DNA of 64,000 nucleotides from the NCBI RefSeq assembly GCF_963576545.1, contig NC_083649.1, positions 8,300,406-8,364,405 on the forward strand, given 5' to 3'. The notes below the pieces were generated by a model. It was not told the DNA's origin. It did no database searches and saw nothing but the letters and a program-made list of their open reading frames with translations. The DNA comes from Limanda limanda. Taxonomy: Eukaryota; Chordata; Actinopteri; Pleuronectiformes; Pleuronectidae. Of this stretch, positions 24,136-37,100 are shown piece after piece. Position numbers and translations under genes: made by a program. Position 1 is the stretch's first letter; the number at the start of each line of letters is the position of its first letter.

Positions 24136-24539
24136 TTGCTTTCTACCTCTGCCTATTATAGTCGTATACGTGCACGCCCGGGCAACCACAATCACGGGCA
24201 CGCGCACACACACCAGCACGTCAACACTGACGGACCCTAGGTAGCGTCGATAAAAACCTGTCCAAACTGGAAAGGATGAGACAGCTGTGGCAGCGCAGCA
24301 CAGTCGTTTGTAAGGAGCCTGCAGAGACGCCAGGAAACGTGTGAAGTCCACACTGACATAGAATCTGCATGTAGTGACATGACAGGAGACAAATATTCAC
24401 CGATCAAAATATATCACTGAGACTCTGCAGCAGCACAGTCTTTCTTATTCGCTGCTCAAACCGGGAGATGACAGTCAAGTTAATTTTAATGTCACAAATT
24501 TAAATTACAAATGCTTTATACAATAAATGTATGTTTTTT

Positions 24540-24735
24540 TCCCCAAGTAGACGGCATCAGGGACGTATTCCTGATTTTGAGCGGCAGTACAATTTTGATT
24601 ATCATAAGCTTTTTACTGTAAGCCATCTGCTTGTGTTTATTGGAGTATTTGGATGTTCTGTTTAACGTCGTGATTGATATTTAATGAGGAGGCTCCATAA
24701 AAGATAATGCCGCTCGCCTGGATTCGCCCCATCAG
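24540..24735. promoter_or_regulatory. Candidate conserved non-coding element
   Basis: Repeat-free block with GACGGCATCAGGGACGTATT, AGCCATCTGCTTG (E-box CATCTG), ATTTAATGAGGAGGCTCC and CCATAAAAGATAATGCC (Hox/Cdx-like CCATAAA). No coding frame is supported. Conservation cannot be tested here. Confidence 0.25.
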
Positions 24736-27700
24736 TGCGCTTGATGGAAACGGAAACCGTCCTGAATGCAGTGCACGTCCGCTGCACAGCTTCTCACCCG
24801 CCGGGACTCGACCTGGATGACGTCGGTGTATTTCCCACCGAATCGCACCCTGCAGGCCGGTGACACGTGTCCTGCAGCCGAGCAGCCTCTGCTCTCCTGC
24901 TCTCAAACCTGTGACATCTCCTCAGCCACTGACCACGCCGGACTGGTTCCAGTGGACGTGAGAGGACATCCGATACAGGCGTGACCTCAACCACCTGAGC
25001 CTCTTCTCCCAGCGCGGCTCAGAAGAAACCGCAACGAAAACATCAAATAAGGAAAAGGCCCGAGTCCAACATCTCAAACCTATGCTGTCACACGTAGCCT
25101 CAAGCAGTCTGACTCCTCGGGAAAATAAACACAACCGCATTTCAAAGAGCTGAGGAAAAATCACAGCTGTAAAAGAAACTCTCTTTACATTCACCTCAAC
25201 AGACATTTACACATTCAGCTAATCCACAGACAGAGTCAAATATATCACACACATTGATCTTATGTAGCAACTGCAAGTAAAAACTGCTGCTTTCAACACT
25301 GATGGTTTCACTGATGGACGTGGTGGGAAAAGTCTAATGAAACTGGAGGGTTTGCCGTAGTAAACAAGAAAACCATTGTCTGTTAGGAAAGAAAGTTACG
25401 TCTCTGGCTAAACTTTTTCACACTACTGCCGGAAAACACTAAAATATTTAGAGCTAATAAATACTTAATCTTCAGGCACTGGTTCTTTAAAAGTTTAGGT
25501 GTCATGCAATCGCGGTTAAGTTTTCCTGATTTGCAGCCACACTTCACCTCCCCCCCCAAAAAACACAAACAACATTGACTGTGACAACAATGCACTAAAA
25601 TAAAAAAACAGTTCCGGCACAGGAAATGGAAATTCCAGCCATCTACAAAAGTGCCTGTATGCTAAGAATGGAACATTGGAACCAACCACTTCTGTGCCAC
25701 TGTGCAGATGTGCAAATAGACCAGGTTCTGCAAGAAATGCATCCAAAGTACCATGTGTCATTAAGCATCTAAATCAGCGGATGGGATAAAGCAGACGTTC
25801 AGGCTAAAGTCCTCAAATGATATCACATGTAAGAGATGAATCACAAGTTCATTCTGCAGTGTGGATAAGAGTCTTTTGTCCAGCTCAGGGATGAAAAGGC
25901 ACGTTTCAAACACTGGAGGAAACTCTCAGATGTGGAGGATAATGATGTATCTCTCAGCACTCGTTCTGCACGAGCAGGCCTTTATATCACACAAAGATAT
26001 TTTAATCTAACAAAAATATAACCCCCCCAAAGTGGGCGAAGCCAAGCAGGCGGCCGGAGCTCGAGCTCAGCATTCAATGTTGCGAGTGTCGACAAAAGAA
26101 AGAAAACTCTGAATCTGTTTGCAGCAGCACATGCACTCGACCTCCCGGTGCGTGTGGCGTCCGGCAGGTCGGGTTTAAGAATCCTGTTCTCAGCGGTGCG
26201 TGAAGCGGAGATGCTCTCGCTCATCGACGCCGTTACATCAGACTTCTTTGATTCACCTCATGCTCAGGCTCCCCGAACATTTCATGAGCAAATGTTTCCC
26301 GACACGGAAGTTATACTCGCGTTGTGCTTCCCTTTCATGTTTTGACCTGTCATCTCACTTCAGAGAATCGCCGCTCAGGTACACAAGGTTGTCAGAAAGC
26401 AATGTCATATCTTTTGAAGAAGGTTTAAACAAAGTGACACCGTCTGAAAAGAAGGTTTTCACTGGAGTGTGTTACAGAAAGAAAGGTTGTGCTGTGCCTG
26501 GACTTTTAGAAATATATTGTTAATTCTCCGTTACGATCTGAGCCGGAAAATTAAAAAAAACATTTTAAAATGGCTAATCTGACCCGACAGCTGTGGTCCA
26601 CAGTGTGAAGCAATTTTATTAACAGTGAGATCAGAAGCTGGAAGACACATTGTTCAAATATACAAAAGGCAACTCTGCCATTTATCTGCATTTACCTGAA
26701 CCTGGAGCCAAAACACAACACATTCAAAACACTGGAGCATAGAAATCAACAAATCCTGCACAGACCAAATGTCCAACAAAGTATTTCATGATGTATTACC
26801 GTTGTTCCTAAATGCTTGTGCAATTATTATTCTATTCAATTAACTTCAGCAGTTACTCTACATAGCAGTGTCTTCATGGCAGATTTCATTAGTAGTGGTG
26901 CAGCCTGCAGTGTCACTGTGTGTAATTTCATCTCATCGATATCAGTCTCACAGTTTAATGTTTTCTCTATTTACTCTGTGGCAGAGCTGCTTCACAATAA
27001 CTTACAGCCAATGCACGTTTTAATGGAAAATGTCCTTCTGCTGCAGCTGTTAGCAGTGACTGCGATCAGTTATCACAAATGCATCTACACCACACAGTCA
27101 TTTTTTAGAATTATATTTTTTACTATTTTTGGACGGTGGGTCAGTTTTTAAATATTGCAGAACGTAACAGAATGAGATGGAGAAGCCACAGTGAGCTGCA
27201 CGACGAGCTCCAGCTTCTGAACCAGACGACAAGTATTGCAGCACCAGGTGGTTCCTCATTAAAACATCAGGAAAGCATAATTTGCATTTGCTGTAGCATT
27301 TAACCCACGCACTGAAATGTTACAGATGACAACTTTGAGGAAATATATGCATTATAAGGTCACCCTACCAAAGGGTGTCACTGCTATATTGAAATTCTGT
27401 CTGGTCACACCACTGCACAGTGGGGTTGTATCAGGACTCAATGTAAGAGGAACACTTTCAAACCACCAGCGACACACCGAGTCCCGAGAGCCACTCGGCA
27501 GCTTTTCCCTGATACGCCACTCAATGTTTTTGCACATCACCAATTCCTTTCAAATCTCCCTTCGAAGTTGTGTGTGTGTGTGTACGGATCGGCTGAAATA
27601 TTTAGCAGGAGAGAAGAATGCAGCAACACATCCACAGCTGGAGAAAATGAAAAAAAAAATCAAATTTGCAGAAGGGTAAGATGTCAAAGTGCCGTCATCC

Positions 27701-29417
27701 AGGCTCCTCTTCAACATGCTGCAGTGCTCTGGAGAAAGGACACGGCTGCTTATGCACACAAGTGGCGTGACATCAGGCCCCCCCCCAGTGCACCTCTCTT
27801 TGAGGCAGCACCTCAGCTCTTCCCTTTGTTGCAGTGGCAGCTCAAATATTTCTAAAAAGTTCAGATGGATGGCCCACTGGAAGCCTGGGAGCTGGAACAG
27901 TCGGAGGAGACTTAAAGGAGGCGTTCAGCCGACTCTGCGGCCGGACCAGCTTGACTAAACATCAACATGAATATCATAAAATCGCCCAGAAACGAGCAGA
28001 ACCTCAAGCAGATGAAGATAGAGCGCTTCCCCCCCCCCATCGCCACAAACAGTGAGACGTGATTTGATGTCTCACACACGAGCTCTGGTGATCCCGTGTT
28101 CATGATTCAGCGCATCAACCAGCTGGGGGGAATGTCTTCTGGATTCTACTTAACCCCAGAATGTTGATCTGCTTCCCAGCGTGTCCAAAAAAAAAAAATC
28201 CTCTCTGAATCCAAACCCTCTGTGACAGAGCGCACAAAGCACTGTTCCATTTTGTTTACAGCGTCTCCTGCAGAGCTGCTGGAGGAAGCCGGAGTCTGTT
28301 CACGCTGATGGGCTTTGGAAATCACACACGCTGCATAATGTTGTCAAAAGTGGAGGTTTCCAGCCACGGTCGCATCTTGTGATATAATAAAAACACGTCT
28401 GTAGTATTTGCATGCATCAGAGCTCCTGCACTAATCTCCTCTAATTCATCAACAACTTCAGTCTCAATAAGTCCTTTCATTGAATCCGGTGCAGTAGTGT
28501 GTGACTCAAAGACATTTCCTCCAGAGACAGAGCCCACTGGGCCACATACAGAACGTGAGCCCCCCCCCACCCCCTCTGAATGAACACTTGAAACCTCCGT
28601 CAGTATTTCAGTACAAGTGTATTCAGCATTGTCTTGTGGCAAAGCACGAACAGCGTGCACCCAAAAATAATCCAGGATCCATTGTGCACATTGTAGTTCT
28701 GAGAGCGGGAGCCATAATTACTCATCAATTTGACAGCAGACTGGTCCTCATGAATCATGTGGGTTTGGTAACTGGCTCTTTTCTGTCCAGGCAGACGTTC
28801 ACTTTCCAAACAGCCCTGGTTCAAGGAGCCGAGCTCCGGGTCGGTGACGTGAGCTGCACGACCGCAGCCGTCTGCTGTTTGCTTCCACGCGTCTTTCTGT
28901 CAAACACCCACGTACTCACTCGACACTTCAACACCAGACGGTTGATTCACGTTCATACTCGGTTTCTTTCAACTTGAACGGGAGTTTGACCCATTCACAT
29001 ACAAGCAGGATTTTGTGACTCAGCCATACTCTTAAGCCACATGTGTAAGTGAAATGTGGAGAATTGACTTGTCAGGAAAGTTGTGACCTGCAGCTAAATG
29101 TTTGAAATTAATGAAATGGATTTGAATTCAAGAATTAACAAAGGCAGTTGAACATTTGGGCTTTTTTATTTTGGAAACATATCAGATCAAAACAATAAGT
29201 GGATATTTCTGTTTCTGAGAGGATTTGTTATCTTATTTGTTAATTTAATAATATTAATAATGTGATTTTTAATTCTGTTCATGCCCTGATAGCCATCAAC
29301 CACAACTGATTGTAAGAAACCCGACCAGGGCTAATGGGAATGAGTGGGATGCATCAGTTGCATATTTCCATTGCAGCCTGCTCTGCTAGATTCCTCCTGC
29401 TTAACAACCCTAGATTA

Positions 29418-29419
<2 letters not shown>
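24736..29419. other. Non-coding stretch, no gene seen
   Basis: Locally GC-richer at 24760-25020. The 158-codon frame at 28501-28977 and the 112-codon antisense frame at 28322-28660 show no domain. No tRNA or known repeat is recognised. Confidence 0.45.
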
Positions 29420-29477
<58 letters not shown>

Positions 29478-29492
29478 TTGTGTGTGTGTGTG
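29420..29492. repeat. (GT)n microsatellite
   Basis: About 36 GT units with two TT interruptions. Confidence 0.97.
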
Positions 29493-29869
29493 AACCAGAG
29501 ACAATTATAAAAATTCTTCACTTGAACTGGTTGATGCTGCGAAATAAGAAATCCAAGAAATGGCTCAGACTGGCTCTACAATGTGAAGCCGGACCCGGTT
29601 CACAGTTATTGCTTTTGGTGCGATAAATCTTTCATCTACTGAACCTGCACGACTATAAAAAGGGAGACATGACTTTTAGCTCGACACTCGATCTCCAAGT
29701 GTTTTAATCAAATGTTAAGCGGTTGTCCTACATGTGCATTGAGGAGATGTGGAGCAGGTTACAGAGAAAATGGAATCTGTGTTCCATCTCCTTTTTAATT
29801 CAGATTTGTTCATGCACATCCAGGTGAACGGTTCAAATCACTGATATATGATGAGATGATTATTCAGTT

Positions 29870-30080
29870 AGTAGGTCAATCTATTCAAATTGTAATAACT
29901 GATTAATAGATTAATTGATTTTTTTAGCTGATTTCAGCTTGTTTATGTGAGGGTTCGCTGCTTTTGTCTTATTTATAGATGCATAAATTATATATCTGAG
30001 TTTTTTGCTCAGCTGGTTTGAAGATGTGTTGCTCTGGGAATTTGGTGCAGACTGACCCATTTTAACAGGAAGTAAAGTTG
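29870..30080 (-). mobile_element. Fragment of the ATTAATCG-type dispersed repeat
   Basis: TGATTAATAGATTAATTGAT, then GGGTTCGCTGCTTTTGTCTT, ATAAATTATATATCTGAGTT and TTGCTCTGGGAATTTG. The order corresponds to the reverse complement of the copy at 9881-10205 (whose matching words are CCCAAATGTATTCAGTTTAT and its flanks). The copy is old and degenerate. Confidence 0.55.
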
Positions 30081-31184
30081 GCGATGGTCCCCAGACAATT
30101 CAGTCCACTAAGTGTGGTGATTCCCTTATCTCGCAAGATCATTAGAGTTCAATTCATCTTTCATAAAAACAAAAATAGAATCAAAATAGAAGATAAAAAA
30201 AAAATCATCTTATATCATTAAAATTAATAAAATTAAAGACAAATCAATGTGTCTAGATTAACTTGCAGTGTTGAAAAAGACTAATTCCAACATCATTACA
30301 AGTGGAAATAACTGTTCGCGTTTCAAGGACACTTCAGCCGAGTGCAGCCGTCAAACAAGCAGCTCCGTGTCTTTCTGCCACTTCGTAGCTTTTAGAATCG
30401 GAAAAGTTAAATCGTTCCAAAGTGTCAGTTTGTTTGATATCGATAAAAACACACTCTGGGAAATTTCAAGTTTTTCTACTCGGCCATGAAACAACAGGCA
30501 CACAAAAACAAACATCAGCCAACTTTCCGTTCCTGCCAAAGAGAAGCAGTTCCATTCACTGCAATTGAGGAGCTAACATGATGTCTGTGTTCAATAACTT
30601 AGCTCCGGGGTTAAATAATTCAGTGTGGCCGGTGAGGGATGTTTAAACAGCTGTTAATGATACGTGTTGCTGCTTTAGTACCAACGTGAGGATAACACTT
30701 GTGGTGCAGAGTGACATAGTAGTAACATGGCTTAAACCACAAGGTCAACATTTGATTTTAGGTGTTAGACCCAAACTGATGTTTCTCTCCTCGACTGTTT
30801 GCAGCACTTTGTCTTCTCTGCTGATTAGCAAACATAATGCAAACGTGCTAAACTAAGAAAACCGTAGTTATGCATAAATGGGTCGTAAAATCCAGGAATA
30901 AATTGCCATTTTTAAATTTGCTGTTCCCTTGTCCCAAACCCAATGAGCATTTTAAAATGGCTTTTTGTCAGCTGCCTGAAATAATGTCTGTCTGTGACAT
31001 AAACTCAAAATATGTTCGGGATAAATTCCAGATAATAAAATATAACAGTAAATACCCCACCTGTGATTGTTTAAAGATTTAACAGGTCTTTTTAAAGGCA
31101 GTTTGCAAAAAAGTGGACAAATAAGACAACCGAGGTTCTCTATGACGTGAAAAGTCATCGTGTCAAATACATTTTCTTTCAATT
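30081..31184. other. Non-coding stretch, no gene seen
   Basis: AT-rich, no recognisable gene. Confidence 0.45.
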
Positions 31185-31265
31185 TTTCTTTCAATTTTAA
31201 GACGAAATTGTTCATTTATCAATCAAAATAGTAATCAATAGACTTATTGATCATTAGTTGAACCC
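31185..31265 (+). mobile_element. Short end fragment of the ATTAATCG-type dispersed repeat
   Basis: ATCAATCAAAATAGTAATCA then GACTTATTGATCATTAGTTG matches the terminal words of the same family. Confidence 0.4.
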
Positions 31266-32323
31266 CTCATTCAGCTATTTCGCTGTAATTATAGTCTCAG
31301 GTCTATTTTCCACTCTGCCTCTAATGTGGATCTGTCCAGAACATGTTGTTTGTGTGTCAGTGTGTCTGTTCCTCATTAACCCCTGATTGTCACATCCCCT
31401 CTTTTATCTTCCATTCTTTCACTCCTCTCCTCTCTCTCTCTGGTTACCCTCAGCTCTCAGGTAAACTCATTATGTTGCAAAGCCAGCTGATAATAAGAAG
31501 TATTTTAACAAGCTTGTGAAACGTTGAGTCCCGGCCTTCTCCACCGCAGCCGACTTCACATTGTCCCCACGTCTTTGTCTCCTGTCCCAGTTTTGCAGCT
31601 GAAATCAGATATCAGATGGAGTACTGGCTGCGTCTCTGTAACGTGCATCCTTCTCCTGATTGGTCCATTTGTGCAGCCGCAATTAAAAGGGACACGGGTG
31701 TTTTTGTCACATCTGCAGAATCGTATCATATCACGTTTTGGTTTATCTCATCTGAGCCACTCAACGCTCTCTGTTTGCTGTCCTGCCACCTTTCTTTTTC
31801 CATCTGATCTCATATCATCACCCTGCACTGTTCTAGTATTTGGCTTTATCGACCCCCCCCCCCCCCCACCTCCCTGTGGCTCCTCTATCATTCTGCTTGC
31901 TATGCTGCTCACACAGAGCCGTCTAATTACAGTGGAAAGAGTGAAAAAACAGACGGAACAAGAGAGAAGGAGATTCATCCCTCTCTCCGCCGCTCCGAGC
32001 CTCCCTTCTCTTGTTCCCTCTCCGTGCTTTCTTTCATTTCAATCTATGTTTTTTCCGCTCTCCACCTCTCATCTTCCCACACGCTCAGTCAAATGCAAAC
32101 ACAGAGTTGTACTCTTGTGCACATATTGTCCAGATGGGCGCTGGAGCTGGAGACGTGAGGTGTTGTCATCAGCAGATTTGAGTAGCGGCTGTGTTTGAAA
32201 AAGAAAAAAGAAAAAGGGAAGGGATGGGAGCGTTACTTGTGTTTGTGTGTGTGTGTTTGTGTGTTTGTGTATGTGTGTGTGCTGTTCTCTCAAAATGCAC
32301 CTTCCCTTTGCAAACCTTCCCAT
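31266..32323. other. Non-coding stretch, no gene seen
   Basis: Poly-C run at about 31852-31868. The 224-codon frame at 31524-32198 crosses this homopolymer and lacks any domain. A GT-rich patch at 32236-32281 faces the AC array that follows. Confidence 0.45.

Positions 32324-32393
<70 letters not shown>
32324..32393. repeat. (AC)n microsatellite
   Basis: About 34 uninterrupted AC units. It generates Cys-Val, Thr-His and related artefact frames on both strands. Confidence 0.97.
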
Positions 32394-32396
<3 letters not shown>

Positions 32397-33529
32397 CTGA
32401 AGTGTTCTTGAGCAACAGCTCTGGGGATCCTGTTCGTTTCTGACTCTCGACTCTAACCTTCGTGTGCACAGGAGACATTAAAAAGTGAAGTTGCCTGCAA
32501 GAATGAATAAACTCTCTCACTTGAATCCACACGGCAACACCAACTGAATTACCTCGGCTCAGCAAATTCCTTCATTTGACAACCGGTCCAGATGTGTGTC
32601 CATGCAACCTGCTGTTATTGACTTTCGAGTTTAACAGACTGAAGCCGAGCAGCTCGATTAGCTCGACCTTTGTCTCACTCGGGAGACCTCAATTAATTTC
32701 GGCTGCTTGGCCAAGGGGCTGGTTGCCATTTGGTGATCAAATCACACCGGCGCTTTCATAACCTCTGTTCTTCTCATTGCCGCCGATACGCTACATTTAA
32801 CGCGACCGACAGTTGTTAACGTGTGATTTGGCTTCAGACAAGTCCTAACAAGGCTGGTCTGGCTTTACCTAGGAGGATGACTCCTGTAAGTGAAAACAGC
32901 AAGAAGAACCACTTCCAGCCAAATTAGCCAACTCATTATTGAAAGATGGAATGGGAGTTTAAGTTTTGCTTGTTATTTTAAAGCATTATGAAACATAATC
33001 CACTGGGGAACTGTGTCTTTCTGTAGCACAAGACACAGAAAAACAGTGGCCACGAAAAACTAGATCAGTTTAATGGAGTAGCTGAACATTTTGGACAGTA
33101 GATGACATTGATTTGGCTTCTTTCAAAAACGAAATGTGATTCTATAAAGCTTTTGGATCTATTTCCTGGGGGCGGTTTATTGATCCAGATATGGTGCTGG
33201 TTGCCAGATGCACTTGGTGAGGATTTTTGTTTTCAGTCTCTGCACAATGCTTCAAACCTCTATGGACACAATAGTAAACTCACATCACTGCACAGAGGTA
33301 GTGTTTATGCAAAGATGAGCTAAAAATCCACTACATCCAGCCAACAGTCTATTTATAAATCAGATTAATATTGATATTAAAATACCATCACAATATTGGA
33401 AAGAAAAGAAGTAGTTGTCATTGAACTCGTCATCTACAATTACTACTATTTTCCAAAATGTTGAGCCTTTCACAAATGTGTTTAATTCGTGGCTTGGTTT
33501 CTTTGGCTTCAGTAGCAAGACTCTTTCAT
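32394..33529. other. Non-coding stretch, no gene seen
   Basis: No coding, RNA or repeat signal recognised. Confidence 0.45.
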
Positions 33530-33584
33530 ATTATGAAGACAAGTCTCCATAATGTCCCCATCATGTTCAATTTTACAGTGAAGA

Positions 33585-33645
<61 letters not shown>

Positions 33646-33754
33646 CTAAAAACCAGGTTGTTAGGGTGGTTAGGGTTAGGTCTCCACAAAATAAATGTCC
33701 CTTTTTCCCAAAGGTGACCTATAACAACCAGTTTGTGTGTCTGTATATGTGTGT

Positions 33755-33786
<32 letters not shown>

Positions 33787-33910
33787 GTCTGTGTGTGTAT
33801 GTGCTTGTTTTTGGATTACTTTGAGGTGGCAGAAGTGCTGAAGATGAAGGTTGGGGTTGAGCTAATGGTCGTTAAAGGCCCCAGTGTTTATCTTGTCCTT
33901 GTCAACATGA
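33530..33910 (+). mobile_element. GT-microsatellite-associated teleost repeat
   Basis: CTCCATAATGTCCCCATCAT leads into (GT)n at 33588-33644. It is followed by GGGTGGTTAGGGTTAGGTCT, CCACAAAATAAATGTCCC, a second GT array (33754-33790), then GAAGGTTGGGGTTGAGC. This combination of GTCCCCA, GGTTAGGGTTAGG and CCACAAAATAAATG around GT arrays resembles a common teleost repeat that I cannot name. The two TTAGGG words are part of that repeat and not telomeric. Confidence 0.45.
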
Positions 33911-33918
33911 AATATAAC

Positions 33919-33939
33919 CTCCCTCCCTCCCTCTCTCTC

Positions 33940-33996
<57 letters not shown>

Positions 33997-34027
33997 CTCT
34001 CTCTCCCTCTCTCTCTCTGTCTCTCTG
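33919..34027. repeat. Compound (CT)n-(AC)n-(CT)n microsatellite
   Basis: CT-rich 33919-33943, AC array 33945-33992, then CT-rich to 34027. Confidence 0.95.
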
Positions 34028-34084
34028 GCAGTAGCTGTGTGTTTTTGCTGTGGGTCTCGGTCGTCTGCTCACCTCTGAAAGCTG

Positions 34085-34180
34085 GATTCGTGTGTAGCCA
34101 CCGCGGCGGATCATTGGGAAATTTAATTACCCGTCTGAAAGCTCTTTCAATCAGACAGATTACCCACTCTGTGTTTATGT
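34085..34180. promoter_or_regulatory. Candidate conserved non-coding element
   Basis: Repeat-free block just after the microsatellite: GCCACCGCGGCGGATCATTG, GAAATTTAATTACCCG (homeobox core TAATTA), CTTTCAATCAGACAGATTAC. Inference from texture only. Confidence 0.2.
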
Positions 34181-37100
34181 GAGTGTGCGGCAGGGTGTGT
34201 GCGTGTGCTTCCAGGCGTGTCCAGTCAGTGTGTATGCGCGTGTTTGCACTGGCTGCCCACTGAGCACCAATCCTGGGAGCCCAGAGCGGCAGCGGGCGGG
34301 GAGAGACACTTCTTTTAAAAAAGCTTTTTTTCCTCCTCACACAAGTGAGAGTAAGATTAATGGAGGGTGTATTTGATCAATTTCCATCACGCACAGGCAG
34401 ATTTCTCACAAAGAAAATCAAAAGGAAACGGCACCTTTGATATTCTAACCCCAGACTTCGTTTTATTTAATAATTGTGCGGAAATACTGAGCAGCTCACA
34501 AAAGCAGCACATTCTATACCTTTGAGAAATAAAATAGCCTGAAAGATTTTTTAAAGTAGAGCTGGTTGTAAAAATCTAAAACAAATCAATTAGATGTGAT
34601 GCATTGAGGTCTTAGCGAGTGATTTTTATTATGTTATAGCCGTTTTAATACTCCTTCCTGGCTTTCTTTAAGCTGAGGCCTAATCCCTTCGTCATGTGGA
34701 GCGACTATATAATGTGTGTTTCTTTCTTCTCTGACCAAAGCAAATCATTTCCCGTGAATTATGTTAGCACACAATAAAAGGAGACTGTCCAGATACAGGA
34801 GATGGTGCGACGATAACACACAGAGCACCGGAGATGGGCTGGAGGCTGGGGGGAGGATTTACTGCTTTGTTTGCCTTCATTAGCAGAAATCTGGGGCAAG
34901 TGTATGACCAGTGTGTTCAGACGTCTCCTACACAAAACTGGCATTTAGTGGAGCAGGATGAGTGGTGAGAATGTGCACACGTCAGATGTGGCTGGCACAC
35001 AAAGTATGAAAAGAGATAAAACTCGAGGTGCAAGATGTAAACTTAGTGTTTTGGCGGTTAACCAGTGTCACTGACTTTTTCATCTCAAGTAAAATGTGAC
35101 AGTAAGTTGCTTAATTTGACATTTTGTTGTTCATTCCTTATATTTAGCATTGAGCCATCATTCCTCTTCGTTTGTCATTTTATTCTCCACAACAAAGTCT
35201 GTTTCGGTTTCAGCTTTATAAATAAATCATTAATCATCTTTGTATAGTTTAACAACAATGAGATATTAACGCCAACAACAGTTTAAAGATTAATGTGATA
35301 CATTAATTACACAGTCACAATAAATAACCTCAGCCGTGTTTATTTAAAGTTTCTCTGGTGTTGTTGTTTTTTGCCAAATTAGACAAAATCTGTAAAAACT
35401 TGTCAAAGCCAAAAACCTAGATCTGTTTATCAAACTGTTAAAAGTAAAAAAAATCGAATTAGAAGAAGTGCTCCTATTTTTAAACTTAAATGATAACAAA
35501 TCAAATTAAATAATTGGTTAGCTGAAGCAGTGCAATCATGTTTTTTATATTTCCCAATACTTTCTAAATTTTGCATTTATCCGGGGTGCCAACAAACAGA
35601 GGGAGTAATTCTGGCATTGATTCTGTTTAAAGTCCGTCTGCTGTTGTAGTTAAAATCTCTAAATCACAATATTTATCAAAGACCTTCTCGCAGCAAGTTT
35701 CCGTTTTATATAATTTGTCTTTATTCCATCCCTGTTTATATTTGGGCCCGGACCTACCTTCAGTGCCTTGAATGAGAGCATCTTTTTTCATCCACTCAAC
35801 TATTCAGACTTTTCTCATCCACTGTCTCTCTAAAAAAACACACATATCCTTGGTTTCTTTGTATTTCACTGAGGTTCATTTCCTCATTCATGGAGGCAGC
35901 AGCGGCCTCTGCTCATTGGTTGCCAGTTAATCTAAAGACTGTTTGTCCTATTATACTGGTAACATGTAACTGCATGATTTAACCTCCTGTCCCACGTCAG
36001 ACCTTTTAATCCTTTATGAGCCACAATGTATAGCCACAAATCCACAGGGACAATGGTCATTGGCCATTTTAAAGTCAAAGACAAACGCTGAATAAACCCA
36101 GAGCCGTGAAGAACATGTCTGAGGAACTCAATGAAGTCCGAATAAAAAGATTTATTCTTACATGAACAAATCTGTCCTACTTACATAGTTTCCTGATGTT
36201 TGCATGGATGTTACCTTTCGTTCATTTTTACTGAGTATATAACCCAAAACATTATCTTCTTTGGGTTATATAAATAATATAAATAATGTATTTCATATTT
36301 TCTGTAAAAAAAAAACACTTAAAACAGTACACTAAATATCATATCATAACAATATTAATACAAATTAATCTGATAAAGGTTGATTAAAATTGGTGATCTG
36401 GAAATTATGTTGAATTCATAGAAATCCAACAATTACACACTCATCAGAATTGTCTATATATATATAATTTTTTTATTTTTTATTTATGTTTTGTTAAGTT
36501 TATTTGACTTTCAATCTTATTACTTTGGGGCTTTACATGTGGACTTCTGTCTCTTTTCTTAAATCTATTACATTAGTATTTGGACTTTAAACTAGCTTTG
36601 ACTTTGAAAAGACTACAAGACAAGTTACATCATCAGTTTATTTACCAAATGTGTTGGGTGGTGTTGACGTTTCCCATTAAGCTACACGTGTCCTTTTTTT
36701 CTCGATTTGAAATCCTTTGAAAACGATAAAACTCTTAAAATGTAATTGACAGGCGTGATGTTCTTGGCTGTGAAGTCCTTCTGAGGATTGACTTATCGGT
36801 GGAGGATAAGAGCACTTAGAGCAGTTTAGGTCAAGGATTGATTGATACTGAAGGAATTTCTGTGACACAATAGTTGATCAATATAGAGAATTTGCAGTTT
36901 AACAAAAGGCTCTTCTCACCTGTCGTTAACGGATTAATGGGCTAAATGACATGGATTGATGATGTGGAGGCATTAGCTGGTGTTTTGATGTAAAACCACC
37001 CTTCCAGCTACGGTAGCTGTCACTGAGTGGACAGGAAGGAGTCCGGTTTTAATCAATGGTTGGACAGGAATGAGCCAGGACCTGTTCCTGGGAACCTCAG

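Noticed and set aside
31524..32198. 224-codon plus-strand open frame
   Set aside because: Crosses a C homopolymer, Ser/Pro/Leu-rich, no domain, no splice or conservation support.
33660..33685. TTAGGG words suggesting interstitial telomere repeat
   Set aside because: Only two units, within a GT-associated dispersed repeat.
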